From Edaphochlamys debaryana (taxonomy: Eukaryota; Chlorophyta; Chlorophyceae; Chlamydomonadales), in contig JAEHOE010000224.1 in assembly GCA_016858145.1 (NCBI GenBank), positions 42,251 to 106,250 on the forward strand: DNA of 64,000 nt. Direction: 5' to 3'. A model generated the notes under the pieces. The model was not told the DNA's origin. It searched no databases and saw only the letters and a program-made list of their open reading frames with translations. The position numbers were made by a program, and so were the translations under genes. Shown here piece by piece: positions 39,566 to 49,846 of this stretch (position 1 is the first letter of the stretch; the number at the start of each line of letters is the position of its first letter).

Positions 39566-42494
39566 TCAAGCCGCCGCCACGGGCGCCGGCACGGCCAGGC
39601 CCAGGCGTATGAGCGATGCCGCCATGTCTGCCAGCGTGTCCTCCAGGGGGGTGGGGGCCAGGCCCAGCTCGCGGGCCGCCCGGCTGGGGTCGATGCGCTC
39701 CGCCTCCTCCCCCGGCTCGCCGTCGGGCAGGTGGGCCAGCTGGGGCACCCGCGCCTGTGTGGGGTGGGAGGAGGGAGGGGTTGGGGAAAGGAGGGGGTTG
39801 GGGAAGAGGAGTGGGAGGAGGGGGAAAGGGAGGGGAGAAGGAGGGGGTTGGGATACTTGGGAACGGAGGGAGGAGGAGGTGAGATGACAAGGGAAGGCAC
39901 CGCGGACACCGGGGCGGAGTTGGGGAAGGCACGGCTGGAAAGGGTGCGCGACAGCGGACGGCACACCTGCCTGACTTGCGTTTGGTAGGTCCTCGGCGCA
40001 CGTCCCTCCCTGACCCCTCCCACCCCACCTTGAGCACAGATGTGACGGTCCGGGCCGACACGGAGCGGGGGTTGCTCACGATGTAACGCCGCCCTGCGGC
40101 CTCGGGAACCAGCGCCGCCTGCGGAGCATCGCGTGGGGGGGTGGGGAAGGGGGGTCGGGGGCTCGTCGGGTGGGGTCGGAGGCAGGTTCGCTCTTGCATA
40201 CTGGGCTCGCTGAAAAAGAGCCGAGCCGACCGAGCCTGCCGCTTGTCAAGACTGGAGCCTTGCACCCCTCAGCTGTGTGCGCCAACCCAGGCTGCCCACC
40301 GCGGGCCCCCGGGCGGCGAGCCCCTATCCCGTATCCCCTGTCAGCCACCTGCCCTAATCCCCTTTGGCCGTGCCATGTTCCCCTTTCAGCCACCTGCCCT
40401 CCCCGGTCCCCAGAGGTCCGCCTCCTGCATCGGCTGCCCCGTCGCCGACCCCCCCTGATCCCTTGACCGTGCGCGTGCGCCCAGTCCCCACGGCCTCAAC
40501 CTTCAGCCGCCTGCACCCCCAAGCCCTCCCGCCCCCACCCCCTTGGCCCCACCCAACAGCCATCTCCCTCTCGTGCATGCGCGCGGCCCATGTCGTATCA
40601 ATGCCCGCCAACCCCCGCTAGGAGCCCCCCCATCCCCGCCCTCGCGCCTGCGTTCTCCAGGCCATATCGCAACCCGCGCCTGTGCTCTTCGGACAACCCC
40701 AACCCCTTCATCCAAACCCCTTTCCGTCCACCCCAAACTCCCTTCCCGTACCTGCACGTGCGCTCGGGCCACGTCGCGTACGTCCACGAACGTCCAGTTG
40801 CCGGCGGGCGGCGCCCGCCCCGCGCCCGCCTCCACAAAACCCTGGGCAGGAACGCGGAGTGGAGGGAAAAAGAACGCGTGTACTTGGTTTGCGCAATTCC
40901 CTGCAATGTCCGGTAGGTGCCATACGACAGCACGGACTGTGTGCCGTACCTTGAAGAAGCCGATGCTCGTACCGCCCGCCACTTCGGGCGCCGCCACTGG
41001 GCCCATCACGAAGTTGGGCAGTACGGTGACCAGCTCCAGCCCTAGCTCCGAGGCCAGCTTCCAGGCGGCCTTCTCCGCTTGCACCTGCGGGTCGTGAAGT
41101 TTTGCGTTAAGAGTGGTGGTGAGAGACGGGTGAGGATAGTGATGATGAGGACGTCCATGACTCATGCGTGCAGGGAGCCCTGACCCCTGAGCCCTGAGTG
41201 AGGTATAGACTTCAATGATGCGTGGAGGAGCTTGGACAGGGGTGGGGTGAGCGCAGGGCAGGAGCGCCGCGCCCCCCCACACCCCCTTATCGTGGTCGGC
41301 AACAGACGGCAGGACTCGACAGGTGAAGCCACTTCCGAAAGTTGAGAAGGTCCAGTCAGACTCGCCTTGGACAGCCAGTAGGGCTCCGCCTCCAGCGTTG
41401 ACACGTCGTTCCAGTCCTCCTCATTGTACGGCTTCCCCGCGCCCGCCCGAGGCACCTGCTGACGTGTCATGTCGTGGATCGCTGCGGGAGAGGGAGTTCA
41501 AGGGGTGGCGAGCGTGATGGGGAGGTTGGGGAAGAACAACCGCAGGGTTGGCAGTACCTCAGGGCACGACGGGTGACGCCTAAACGGGTAAAGCAGGCAG
41601 AAGACAGTTGTGTGGCTTTACCAGGACCAGGGTTGCACAGTATCGTGAGCAATTGAGGGGGGGGGCGCAGCGCTAGGGGGGGGGATGGGGCACAAGGCAC
41701 GCGCCTTATCTTACCGCATACCGAGGACGTAACCACCACCCGCTTGAGGGGGGCGCCCTTGTGGCGCGCAGCCCCCCGCAGCACGGCCGTTGTGCCCTCC
41801 ACCGCTGGTGCCACAATGTCCCGTGCCGGGTCCTCCGCCGTGATGACGAACGGGGATGCCACGTGGATGACGTACTGGCAGCCGGCCGAGGCATCGGCCA
41901 TGGCCTCCTCGGAGCGGATGTCGGCGGTCTGGGCGGGAGAGAGGGAGGATTTGAGGTTTGAGGGTGCATCGTGGCTTGGGGGCCGTGGTTCTTTGCGTGG
42001 AAGGTTGCGTGGGCGGGCCGGGAAGTGCGGGGAGCGTCGCTGGCGACTGGCGTGGTGCCCGTGTGAGGGGCAGGCGGGTATGCTGCCGGGGTCCAAGGCG
42101 GGTGCGCATCTTGTGCTCGAGCGCTTACCTGGAATGTAATCTTGCCCGGCAGTCCAGCGAAGGCCGCCTTGAGCCCCGCCAGTCGAGCCGAGTCCGGCGA
42201 GTCTCGCACTGCGCATCGGACATTCGCGCCAGCCTGCAGCAGCTGGCGCGCCACCTCAGACCCAACAAAGCCGGTGACACCCGTCAGGAGAACGGTGCTG
42301 CCCTCCATCGCGACAACAGAGGCGGCAGCTGCGCGGACGCGAGGAATGACGATCCTGTTCGACGCGAGCAGAGCAGCAGGGCGCGCACGGATGAACGATG
42401 TGCGTAGAGTAAGCGCAACAGTCATCGGCAGTGCGAAGTATGTCGCTGTCGCGTGTGCGATTGCAGTCAGGCCATACACTCTGGCCTCGCGCAT
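39566..42494 (-). CDS. extended SDR NAD(P)-dependent reductase, dihydroflavonol/cinnamoyl-CoA reductase type, 399 aa
   Basis: Exons: 42494-42129, 41928-41715, 41481-41366, 41084-40950, 40841-40752, 40118-40029 and 39754-39566. The lengths sum to 400 codons in phase. After a roughly 60-residue basic, hydroxylated leader (possible chloroplast or mitochondrial transit peptide) comes the Rossmann motif TGVTGFVG (about 71-78). The rest includes VIHVASPF, VTSSVC and the catalytic YWLSK (Tyr228, Lys232), followed by LPNFVMGP. These mark an extended short-chain dehydrogenase of the DFR/CCR/anthocyanidin-reductase group, which reduces ketones, aldehydes or CoA thioesters with NADPH. The substrate cannot be told. 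The intron after 41366 has a GC donor (AAG/GCGAGT), placed inside the catalytic motif. An internal ATG (MEGSTVLL) would give a leaderless form. Confidence 0.92.
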
Positions 42495-43863
42495 CGCGGA
42501 TGCTTGTGTAGCACCCCTCACCCCTCGCCTCCCCCTTGGCTCAGTTCAATAGCGCATAAAACATAATGACCTTGGGGCTGGCCACGGCCTCGGAATGCGG
42601 GCAAGTTGGGACAAGTTGCCCGCGGCAGCTGCCCGACGTCCACGCGGGCCGCGGGGTGGCTCTCACACATGGAACTGGGTCCTAGAGCCCACCGGAAGGG
42701 GTGTCGGAAGGTGATGGCGGCAGGGTAAGGGACAGGGGTAAAGGCCGGCGCAGCTGTAGCTGCCCGTCATAGCCATAGCGTGGGCGGTGATCCCGGCATC
42801 CCGTGCGGCATCCCCGGGCACTTAAAGGCCTGTGTCCCGAGGCAAGATGCTTGCGCGCGTTAACAATCCATGCAGGGAGCCTGGGAAGGCAAATACTTGC
42901 TGCTGCTCGAAGGGGTGTGTCGGCGAGGCGTTGCTGACACTGGCTTTCCCTGGCTCAACCTTGAGGACTAGGAAAGGGTCGTGTGCCTTACAAGACGCGC
43001 CATTCCAACCCTCAACATTCCGCCAGAACCGGCTGTGCCCACAGCTTGTCCCACCGTGCCTTGATGGAGGGACCCTTCTCTCAGCCCCCGGTCCCCATCC
43101 CCTCAGGTCCCTCCGCCGTTCACCGTTCGCTCCCAACACCGACCCACGCCGTCCCAACCTTTGGTCCCAAAGGCAACCCAACAGCTATGTGCCTGAACAG
43201 TCTAGCTAGCCTTGTCGTCGCCTCAGCATCTCGCTCACTGCTCAGTCGAACAACACGAGCGACAACCTAGGGAGCAAGGGATGACGAAATGCTAGATCAA
43301 GGCGAGAAGATCTCACCAACTATGTCAGCCCCGGCAAGGCTCGCCTTACGGGGCGGTCTAAGTGCTAGCTCCTCTGGGTCCCATGGTACAACACTCATCA
43401 TTGCTTATTAGCCTGCCAGCACGGCGGACGTCATAGCCAATCCAGCTCTCCAGTGTTCATAAAGGGCATGACGATGACGTCAAAACGTTTTCCACACACG
43501 GCACCCCGCTCGCCGTGTCACAAGCCGCTTCAAGGCTTTGATATGTTGCTGTACGGCACACCGATCACGGGATGCCCCATGCATGCGGTGCTGTCCAAGC
43601 GCTGCGGTCCGCAGTCCTCCACAAGCAATCTAGTTGAGGGCACAATAAAGCGTGCTCACGCACTCTCCTGAAGGGATAAAGATACAACCGAGGCAAGTGC
43701 CTCAACCGAGGCAAGTGCCTCATGATCAGCCCGAGCAAACCGCCTGCAACTTGGCCACCACAACCACCCTGACAATCAATCTCAGTTCTCCACAAAACTG
43801 TCCTGAGTCCGAGGGTCCCGTAAGCCCAACTTCCCGCCACCAGCCGCCAGCGCCGTCGCTGCC
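42495..43863. other. intergenic region: SDR promoter and alpha/beta hydrolase 3' flank
   Basis: No convincing gene. It should hold the SDR 5' region and the 3' UTR of the hydrolase. A duplicated hairpin sequence is at 43685-43722. TTACA at about 42985 (TGTAA on the minus strand) is too far from the hydrolase stop to be called its poly(A) signal with confidence. Confidence 0.45.
43685..43722. repeat. tandem 18-bp hairpin repeat
   Basis: CAACCGAGGCAAGTGCCT occurs twice in tandem. Each copy contains the arms GAGGCA and TGCCTC around a 2-base spacer, so each can form a tight hairpin. It lies about 140 bp beyond the hydrolase stop on the minus strand. Confidence 0.85.
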
Positions 43864-46800
43864 CTAGCGCCGCAGCTGCGAGTAGACTGCACTGGGCCGT
43901 GTGGCCCGTGCGCTCCTCAGCGCTGCCAGCGAGGGCGTGAGCACTCCGGTGGGGCCCGAGGGGCCGGTCACCACAGAGCGACGGCGGGGCGCGGGGCTGA
44001 CGGGGCGGGGCCGGGGCGAGGGCACAAAGGCGCGCGCCCGGAAGCCGGGGGACGCCGAGCCGCCCACGGCCGCCACTGGGGCGGCGGGAGCGGCGGCGGT
44101 GGAGGGCCCGGGGCCGGCGCCAGCGGCGGTGGCGACGGCGGAGGCGATGGCGGAGACGCAGAGGTCCGGGGCGGGGCAGGGTGTGTGGCAGCCGCACAGC
44201 TGCTCGCACGCCGCCGCGGGCTGCCGCCGCCGAGGCCGCCGGCGGGGCGAAAGCTTGGGTCCGTGGCCCAGCCCCTGCCCCTGCTTCTGCGCCTGGCCCG
44301 CACCCAGACCTCCCACCAGCGCCAACAGAGCCTCCAGGGGGGCCCACCCGCCGCCCCACAGCGAGCCCACACCGCTGCCCGCGTCTCCCCCGGACGACAG
44401 CGCATCCGAGGCGGCTCCTAGATGGGAGGCGTCCCCGCGTCCCAGGATCATGGTAAGGACCAGTGCCAGAGCGCCCGCTGCCGCCACGGGGGCCGCGACA
44501 GGTGCCGGTAGCGACGACAGGACGGGCGCCGGCGGGGGCACACGGGCGGCGGCGAGGACAGCCTCGAGCTCAGCCGTGGCGGCAGCGGCAGCCGTGGCGG
44601 CGGCGGCGGCGGAGGGCACGGGCGCGGCGGCGGGCGCTGCCCCGGGCACCGCCGCCGCCACGACCGCCTCCTGCCACTCGGCGTTGATCAGAAAGCCACC
44701 GTGCCCCAGCTCGGCGTTGTAGAGGACGGTGGGGTGTGGCACGGAGGGACCCAGCATGGACGCGCGGTTGGCCTGAGGGGCGGGGTGGAATGAGGGCAGC
44801 AGGGCATTCAGGTTAGGAACCGCAGGAGTGGGAAGCCCCTAGCTACTGACAGCTCGCCGCCTTGCATACCACCCTGCCCTTCCGCCTCTCCTCCTCGCTC
44901 ACCAGTATCTCCCGTATCTCTTGCACGGGCACCAGGTTGTCCCTGCCCGACAGCACCACGCTGCACGCTGCCGGCAGCTCCGAGGGCCACAGGTTGACGC
45001 GCGCCCAGTCCAGGCGGCGGCGCAGCGCCACGGAGCAGTGGAACTCGGCCGTGACGAGGCCCTTGAGGACGCTGCGGGCCAGGGAGCCGCCGCGGGGGGC
45101 GGAGGGGGAGGCGGGCGGGGAGCCGGTGGGGGAGGAGGCGGGGGTGGCGGCGGCGGGCGTGGGCTCGACGGGCTGTTGGTAGATGGCGTTACGGACCAGG
45201 TGGGGGAGGAACATGGCGAAGCTGAGGAGGAGGAGTAAGCGCGGCGAGGGAGAGGACAGGAGGGGGGTGAGAAGTTTGGAGGCGCATCCAGCATTGCGGC
45301 AGGGCGATGGGCAAACAGGTTTCCTTGTGACACATCCCCGGATTTCTTGTCCCATCCCTCTCTCACCACACGGGGTCAACCAGAGTGAGGCGGCTGACCG
45401 CGGGGGCGGCGGGCGAGGCGGCTGCCAGCTTGACCAGGGCCGAAGCGATGAGGGTGCCGTACGAGTGGGCCAGCAGGGAGGCAGACTTGACGCCCTGGAA
45501 GGGTTAGGGAGGATGGGGCAGACGGTGTTACGGATGGGATGCAAGGACGAACTCGAATCAAGCTAGTCGTCCGGAGACCCACGCTGCTATCACGCGCCCG
45601 TGCGTCACTCCCTCCCCGCCTCACCCTCGCCACGAGGAAAGCCGCCACGTCCGAAGCCACCTCGTGCGGCGCGGGGATGCGCGAGGTCAGGCGCATGGAC
45701 ACGTGCTTGTACTGTACGGCAAACACGCGCCGCCGGCCCGCCACCGCCGCCACCAGCCGCCCCAGCAGCCGTATGTACGGCGCCAGGCCCAGGCCGATGC
45801 CGTGCAGGAATACGAGCGGCTCCTCGTCTTCCTGATCCGCGCCGCCGGGCGGGGACCACACGTAGACGCTCGCGGCGCCGCTGGGGGTGGCGTGGCAGGC
45901 GAAGCCGAGGGCCGTGAGCGCGAGGTGCGAGGCGGCGGCGATGGCCTCGGTGAGCAGGTAGAAGGCGAGCGGGCGGTAGCTGGCGGCGAGGGGGTCGGCG
46001 GAGGCGGCGAAGAGCTTGGCGGGGCTGGCGGCGGCGGCGGCGGCACTGGCGGCGGCGGCGGCGGGGGCGTGGTCTTCGTCGAGGCTGGAGGTGGGGGTGG
46101 CGGGTGTCTCGGGCTCGAGCTCCTCGTCTTGCATGGGGTGGGCGAGGTGCAGCATCTGCATCAGGCGGGCGGCCCACGAGTGCAGCTGCGGGTGGGCGTC
46201 GTACGGCAGGGCGGGGCCGGCGGGCAGGTGGGCGGCGGCGGCGGCGGCGTGTACGGCAAGGTGCCCCGTGGTGAGGAAGCTGAGCAGCTGCGTCACGTGC
46301 GCGGGCTGCAGCTGGTGCGGCCCCGCCAGTCCGTGGAACCACTGGCACAGCAGGTGGCCGCCGCGGAGGAGGGGCAGGTGGCCCTCCTGGGGGGGAGAGG
46401 GGGGAGAGGGGGGGGAAAGGGTGTTGTGCGGGGAGGAGGGCGGGGCAGAGCAGCCGAGCGCAGGGGCTCGGGGGTGGGATGTGCGGACTGCCAAAGCGCA
46501 TGGGTGTCGGGGCGAGTCGGGGAAGACCCACAGCTCGCCCGCTCACCTTCTCATCCAGCAGCTTGCTCGCGATGTGCTCGGGATGCAGCTCGCTGTCCGA
46601 GGCATCGCCGTCGACGCTGCCCTCGCCGCCAGCACGCCAGCCGCCCAGGAGGGGCAGCAGCCAGCGGCGGGCGCCGGTGGGGGAGCGGGGGGCGCCATGC
46701 GCGCTGAAGCGCAGCGCGAGGGAGGCCGCGAAGGCGACCTCAGCGGCGGCAAGGCCGAGCGCAACAGGCGTAGGCAGAGCGGCGGACGCAGCCACAACAA

Positions 46801-47265
46801 GCGCAAACGACACCTGCGGAGCAGAGGGGCCGAGAGGGAAGAGGGTGGAAAGTGTCAAGCGCTCTGCACGGCAATCGACGGGCAGACCCTGGCAGACGGG
46901 CACCGTCCGAAACGTCAGGCCGAGGGCTATCACGAAATTCACCCGGAATCCCTGCACCAACTATGTCTGGCAGGCAGGCATTGGGTCCTGCTGAAGTGTG
47001 TGCGAGTGAAGGTGTTTCGTGTGGAGCTACGGGACACGGAGCTGGATGGTCAGGCCAGAGAGTGGCCTACTACGTCGCCTCGACGGAACAGGCAAATATC
47101 ACAACCCTGTGACGAGCTGTCCTATCGACTTGCTGCGCAAGTGCGGGCCCGGTTGAGGAGTAGCGCGGCCGTGCTCCAAAGATAGCTGGCGATGCAGGCC
47201 GTCGAGAGGGCCGCGAGTCACCCCAGGCCCCGCAACGCACCAGCGAGGCTCCGTCCAGACTCCAT
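43864..47265 (-). CDS. large alpha/beta hydrolase-fold protein
   Basis: Resolved exons: 46813-46547, 46386-45625, 45494-45367, 45221-44903 and 44772-43864 (TAG). Together they give 795 codons in phase. The N-terminus has hydrophobic stretches (FALVVAASAALPTPVALGLAA), suggesting membrane association. LVFLHGIGLGLAPYIRLL is the oxyanion-type HG region. AHSYGT is a serine nucleophile elbow, SGRDNLVP the acid and LGHGGFLINAEW the histidine, so the triad is complete. Long Ala-rich linkers lie between about 46160 and 45980 and in the last exon, which extends some 200 residues past the His into a Pro/Arg-rich tail. The first exon is unresolved; an ATG at 47265 is a candidate. Likely a lipase or esterase-like enzyme, substrate unknown. 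It is divergent from the dioxygenase. Confidence 0.75.
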
Positions 47266-47726
47266 CTTTGCATAAAGGTGCTGATGGAGGTGCCGATGAG
47301 CGCGCGAGACGGCGCGAGCGACTAAGTCGTGATGGCGACGGGGAAGTGCGAGCGTCGGGACAGGTCGGGGGCGGTGCGCGGTGACCCCGATTGTTTGGGG
47401 GCCTGGTGGTATGCGGTGAGCAGCTGAGGTACAGAGCCTGTATGCCCCGGTCGCCCGCGGAGCTATCAGTGCGCGGCCCCGGCCTGCCCACCCTTGGCCT
47501 GCTCGTCCACAAACACAACTGACATGCCGGTTGCATCCGGCCTGTTTCTGGCCTGCGCACGGGCCGTCCGGAGTACATAAGCCGGTCGCGGATTCAGTCG
47601 CTTTCATCACAGCACGTCCCCTTGAATTCCCAGCTCAGCTCCAGCTCAGCTGCGCGCCAAGTATCAGCCAACTTGTGCAACTAGTCGGCAGAAGCATCTT
47701 TACTCGCACAAGACACAAACGCTGAG
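47266..47726. promoter_or_regulatory. divergent promoter region, alpha/beta hydrolase / dioxygenase
   Basis: About 460 bp lie between the presumed hydrolase start and the dioxygenase ATG at 47727. CAGCTCAGCTCCAGCTCAGC at about 47632-47651 is a short direct repeat near the plus-strand start. No recognised promoter box. Confidence 0.35.
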
Positions 47727-49846
47727 ATGGCCTCCGAGCTGAAGACTAGCCGGTGGGTGCGGGCGCGCTGCTAACAGGGCCAGGGACTTCCGTTTTACCT
47801 GAAAGCGAGGCCATGCGACGCTGCGCACCGACACGCCCCTGCGACACAGCGAGCGCAGCTTGAGGGTGGATACGTCAAACTTGTGCAACTGAAACTGCGC
47901 TCGGAGTCGCCCTGCACGCTTGCAACATCCATTCCCGCGTGCCACCTTCACTGGGGATGCAAAGCTCGCCAGCCTCACACCAGAGCCCCCTGCTCCCCCC
48001 CGCGCCTTCACCCCGCAGGCAGGGGTCGGTGGTGCCCTTCACCATCATCGAGGGCCCCGAGGACTGGAGGGCGGCTGACTTCCCCAAGCTCGAGGATGCC
48101 ATCCTGCACCTCACGCCCGAGTACGTGTCCGAGCTGGACGCAGCGGTCGCAACGGCCGAGTCTCTCATCAGCGAGGGCAAGAAGCTGCAGGTGAGGTGCT
48201 GCTGAGCAAGACGTGTCATAGAGGTCGTCTGGAACGCAGGGCCCTCTCAGCGTATTGCCCTGTACCTGTCACCGACTCGCCCCCACCCGCCCGCCCACCC
48301 TGCCTCCCCACTCTCCGTCGACCGCCCCCTGGTTGCCAACAACCTTCCCCACCCCTCCCTCCCCTGCTCCCCCCTCCCCCAACCCCCAGGACATCTCCCT
48401 CGATGATGTGTCCGCCGACCTGCCCACGCTCAGCCCCGCCCTGCTCGAGGCCGGCCGCGAGGCTCAGTGGGGCCGCGGCTGGTCCGTGCTCCGGGGCGTG
48501 CCCGTGGGGCGCTACAGCCGGCAGCAGCAGCTGGCGGCGTACTGGGTGCTGGGGCTGCACTGGGGCCGCGCGGTGCCGCAGAACGCCAAGGGCCACCTGA
48601 TCGGGCACATCAAGGACCTGGGCCGTGACCCCAACGACCCCTCCACGCGCCTCTACGCCACCAACGCCGCCCAGCCCTGGCACAACGACGGCCCGGCGGA
48701 CCTCGTGTGTGAGTGCGGGCCTGGGAGGCGGGGGGGAGCGAGAGGGAGAGGGCTGCAGCACTGCAGATGACGACGTGGATCGGGGTGGCGGACGCGCTCG
48801 CTGATGTGGGTCGGGCGAGCGGGTGGTGTTACTGATGTGGGTCGGGGCTTCGGCTGCCCCAGCGGTCCTTCCCGCAACCGCCAAGTGTGCATGTTTACTC
48901 ACGAGCTCTCCGCTGTGTGCCCCGGACCCAATTCCCAGCCCTGCTGTGCCTCTCGAACTCCGAGGAGGGCGGCGAGAGCGGATGGAGCTCGTCCATTGCC
49001 GTACACAACGAGATCCTGCGCCGGGCGCCGCACCTGGCCTCGGTGCTTGCCGGTCCCTGGTTCTTCGACCGCAAGAACGAGATCCCCGAGGGTGAGGCAG
49101 GCGGGGCCTTGGGGGTGGAGGGTTGCGTCTAAAGGCTGCCTCCCCAGCCGTTCGCCCTACCTGAATGCGGTTTCCCCCATTCCCCCTCCGTCTCCGCAGG
49201 CAAGAAGCCTTTCTTCGAAATCCCCGTCTTCAACTACCACAAGGGCTACCTGTCCGTCAACTACAGCGACAACTACTACCGCCTCAGCCAGCGCCACGCG
49301 GACGTGCCCCGCCTGACGCCGGAGCACCACGAGGCCATGCAGCTCTTCACGGAGCTGGCCTCGAGCCCCGAGTTCGCCATCCGCACCATCCTGCAGCCGG
49401 GCGACGTACAGCTGCTCAACAACCACACCAATCTGCACTACCGGGGGGCCTTCAGGTGGGCGGGCGGGCGGGGAGCGGGCGGGTGGGTGGGTGGGGTGGC
49501 GGGGAGGTGCGGCGGGCGGAGGGCGGGTCGTCTACGGGCGGAACGGGTGATGTGGGTCGGGCCATGTGGGTCGGGCGCAGCGGTGCACAGCCCCGGCCGC
49601 CAGATGTGTCTCAACCACGCGCGTCACCCAGGCCTCTGACCCCTGCCCCTCCCCATCCTTCCACCCCCCAGGGACTCCCCTGAGCGCACGCGGCACCTGC
49701 TGCGGCTGTGGCTGGCCCCCGCCCACGAGCGGCCCCTGCCCGAGGTGTACTCGGAGATCATGGGCGGCAGCGTGGTGGCGGGCAAGCGCGGGGGCATCTT
49801 CATCCAGGGGGCGCAGCACAACCCCATCCCGCACGAGGCCGAGTGA
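47727..49846 (+). CDS. TauD/TfdA-like Fe(II)/2-oxoglutarate dioxygenase, 366 aa, 6 exons
   Basis: Exons: 47727-47752, 48019-48190, 48390-48708, 48939-49091, 49200-49455 and 49672-49846 (TGA). The total is 367 codons with matching phases. The fold's metal site is visible as HND in PWHNDGPADLVSLL (His about 164, Asp about 166), with distal His about 303 in NNHTNLHYRGAF. The RHLLRLWL segment supplies the 2-oxoglutarate-binding Arg. These are typical of the taurine-catabolism-dioxygenase-like family found in fungi, algae and bacteria, which hydroxylates small substrates with O2 and 2-oxoglutarate. The substrate is not predictable. A short motif TGATGTGGGTCGGG recurs in its introns. Its last two exons are duplicated in inverted orientation at 52409-53018. 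Confidence 0.92.
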
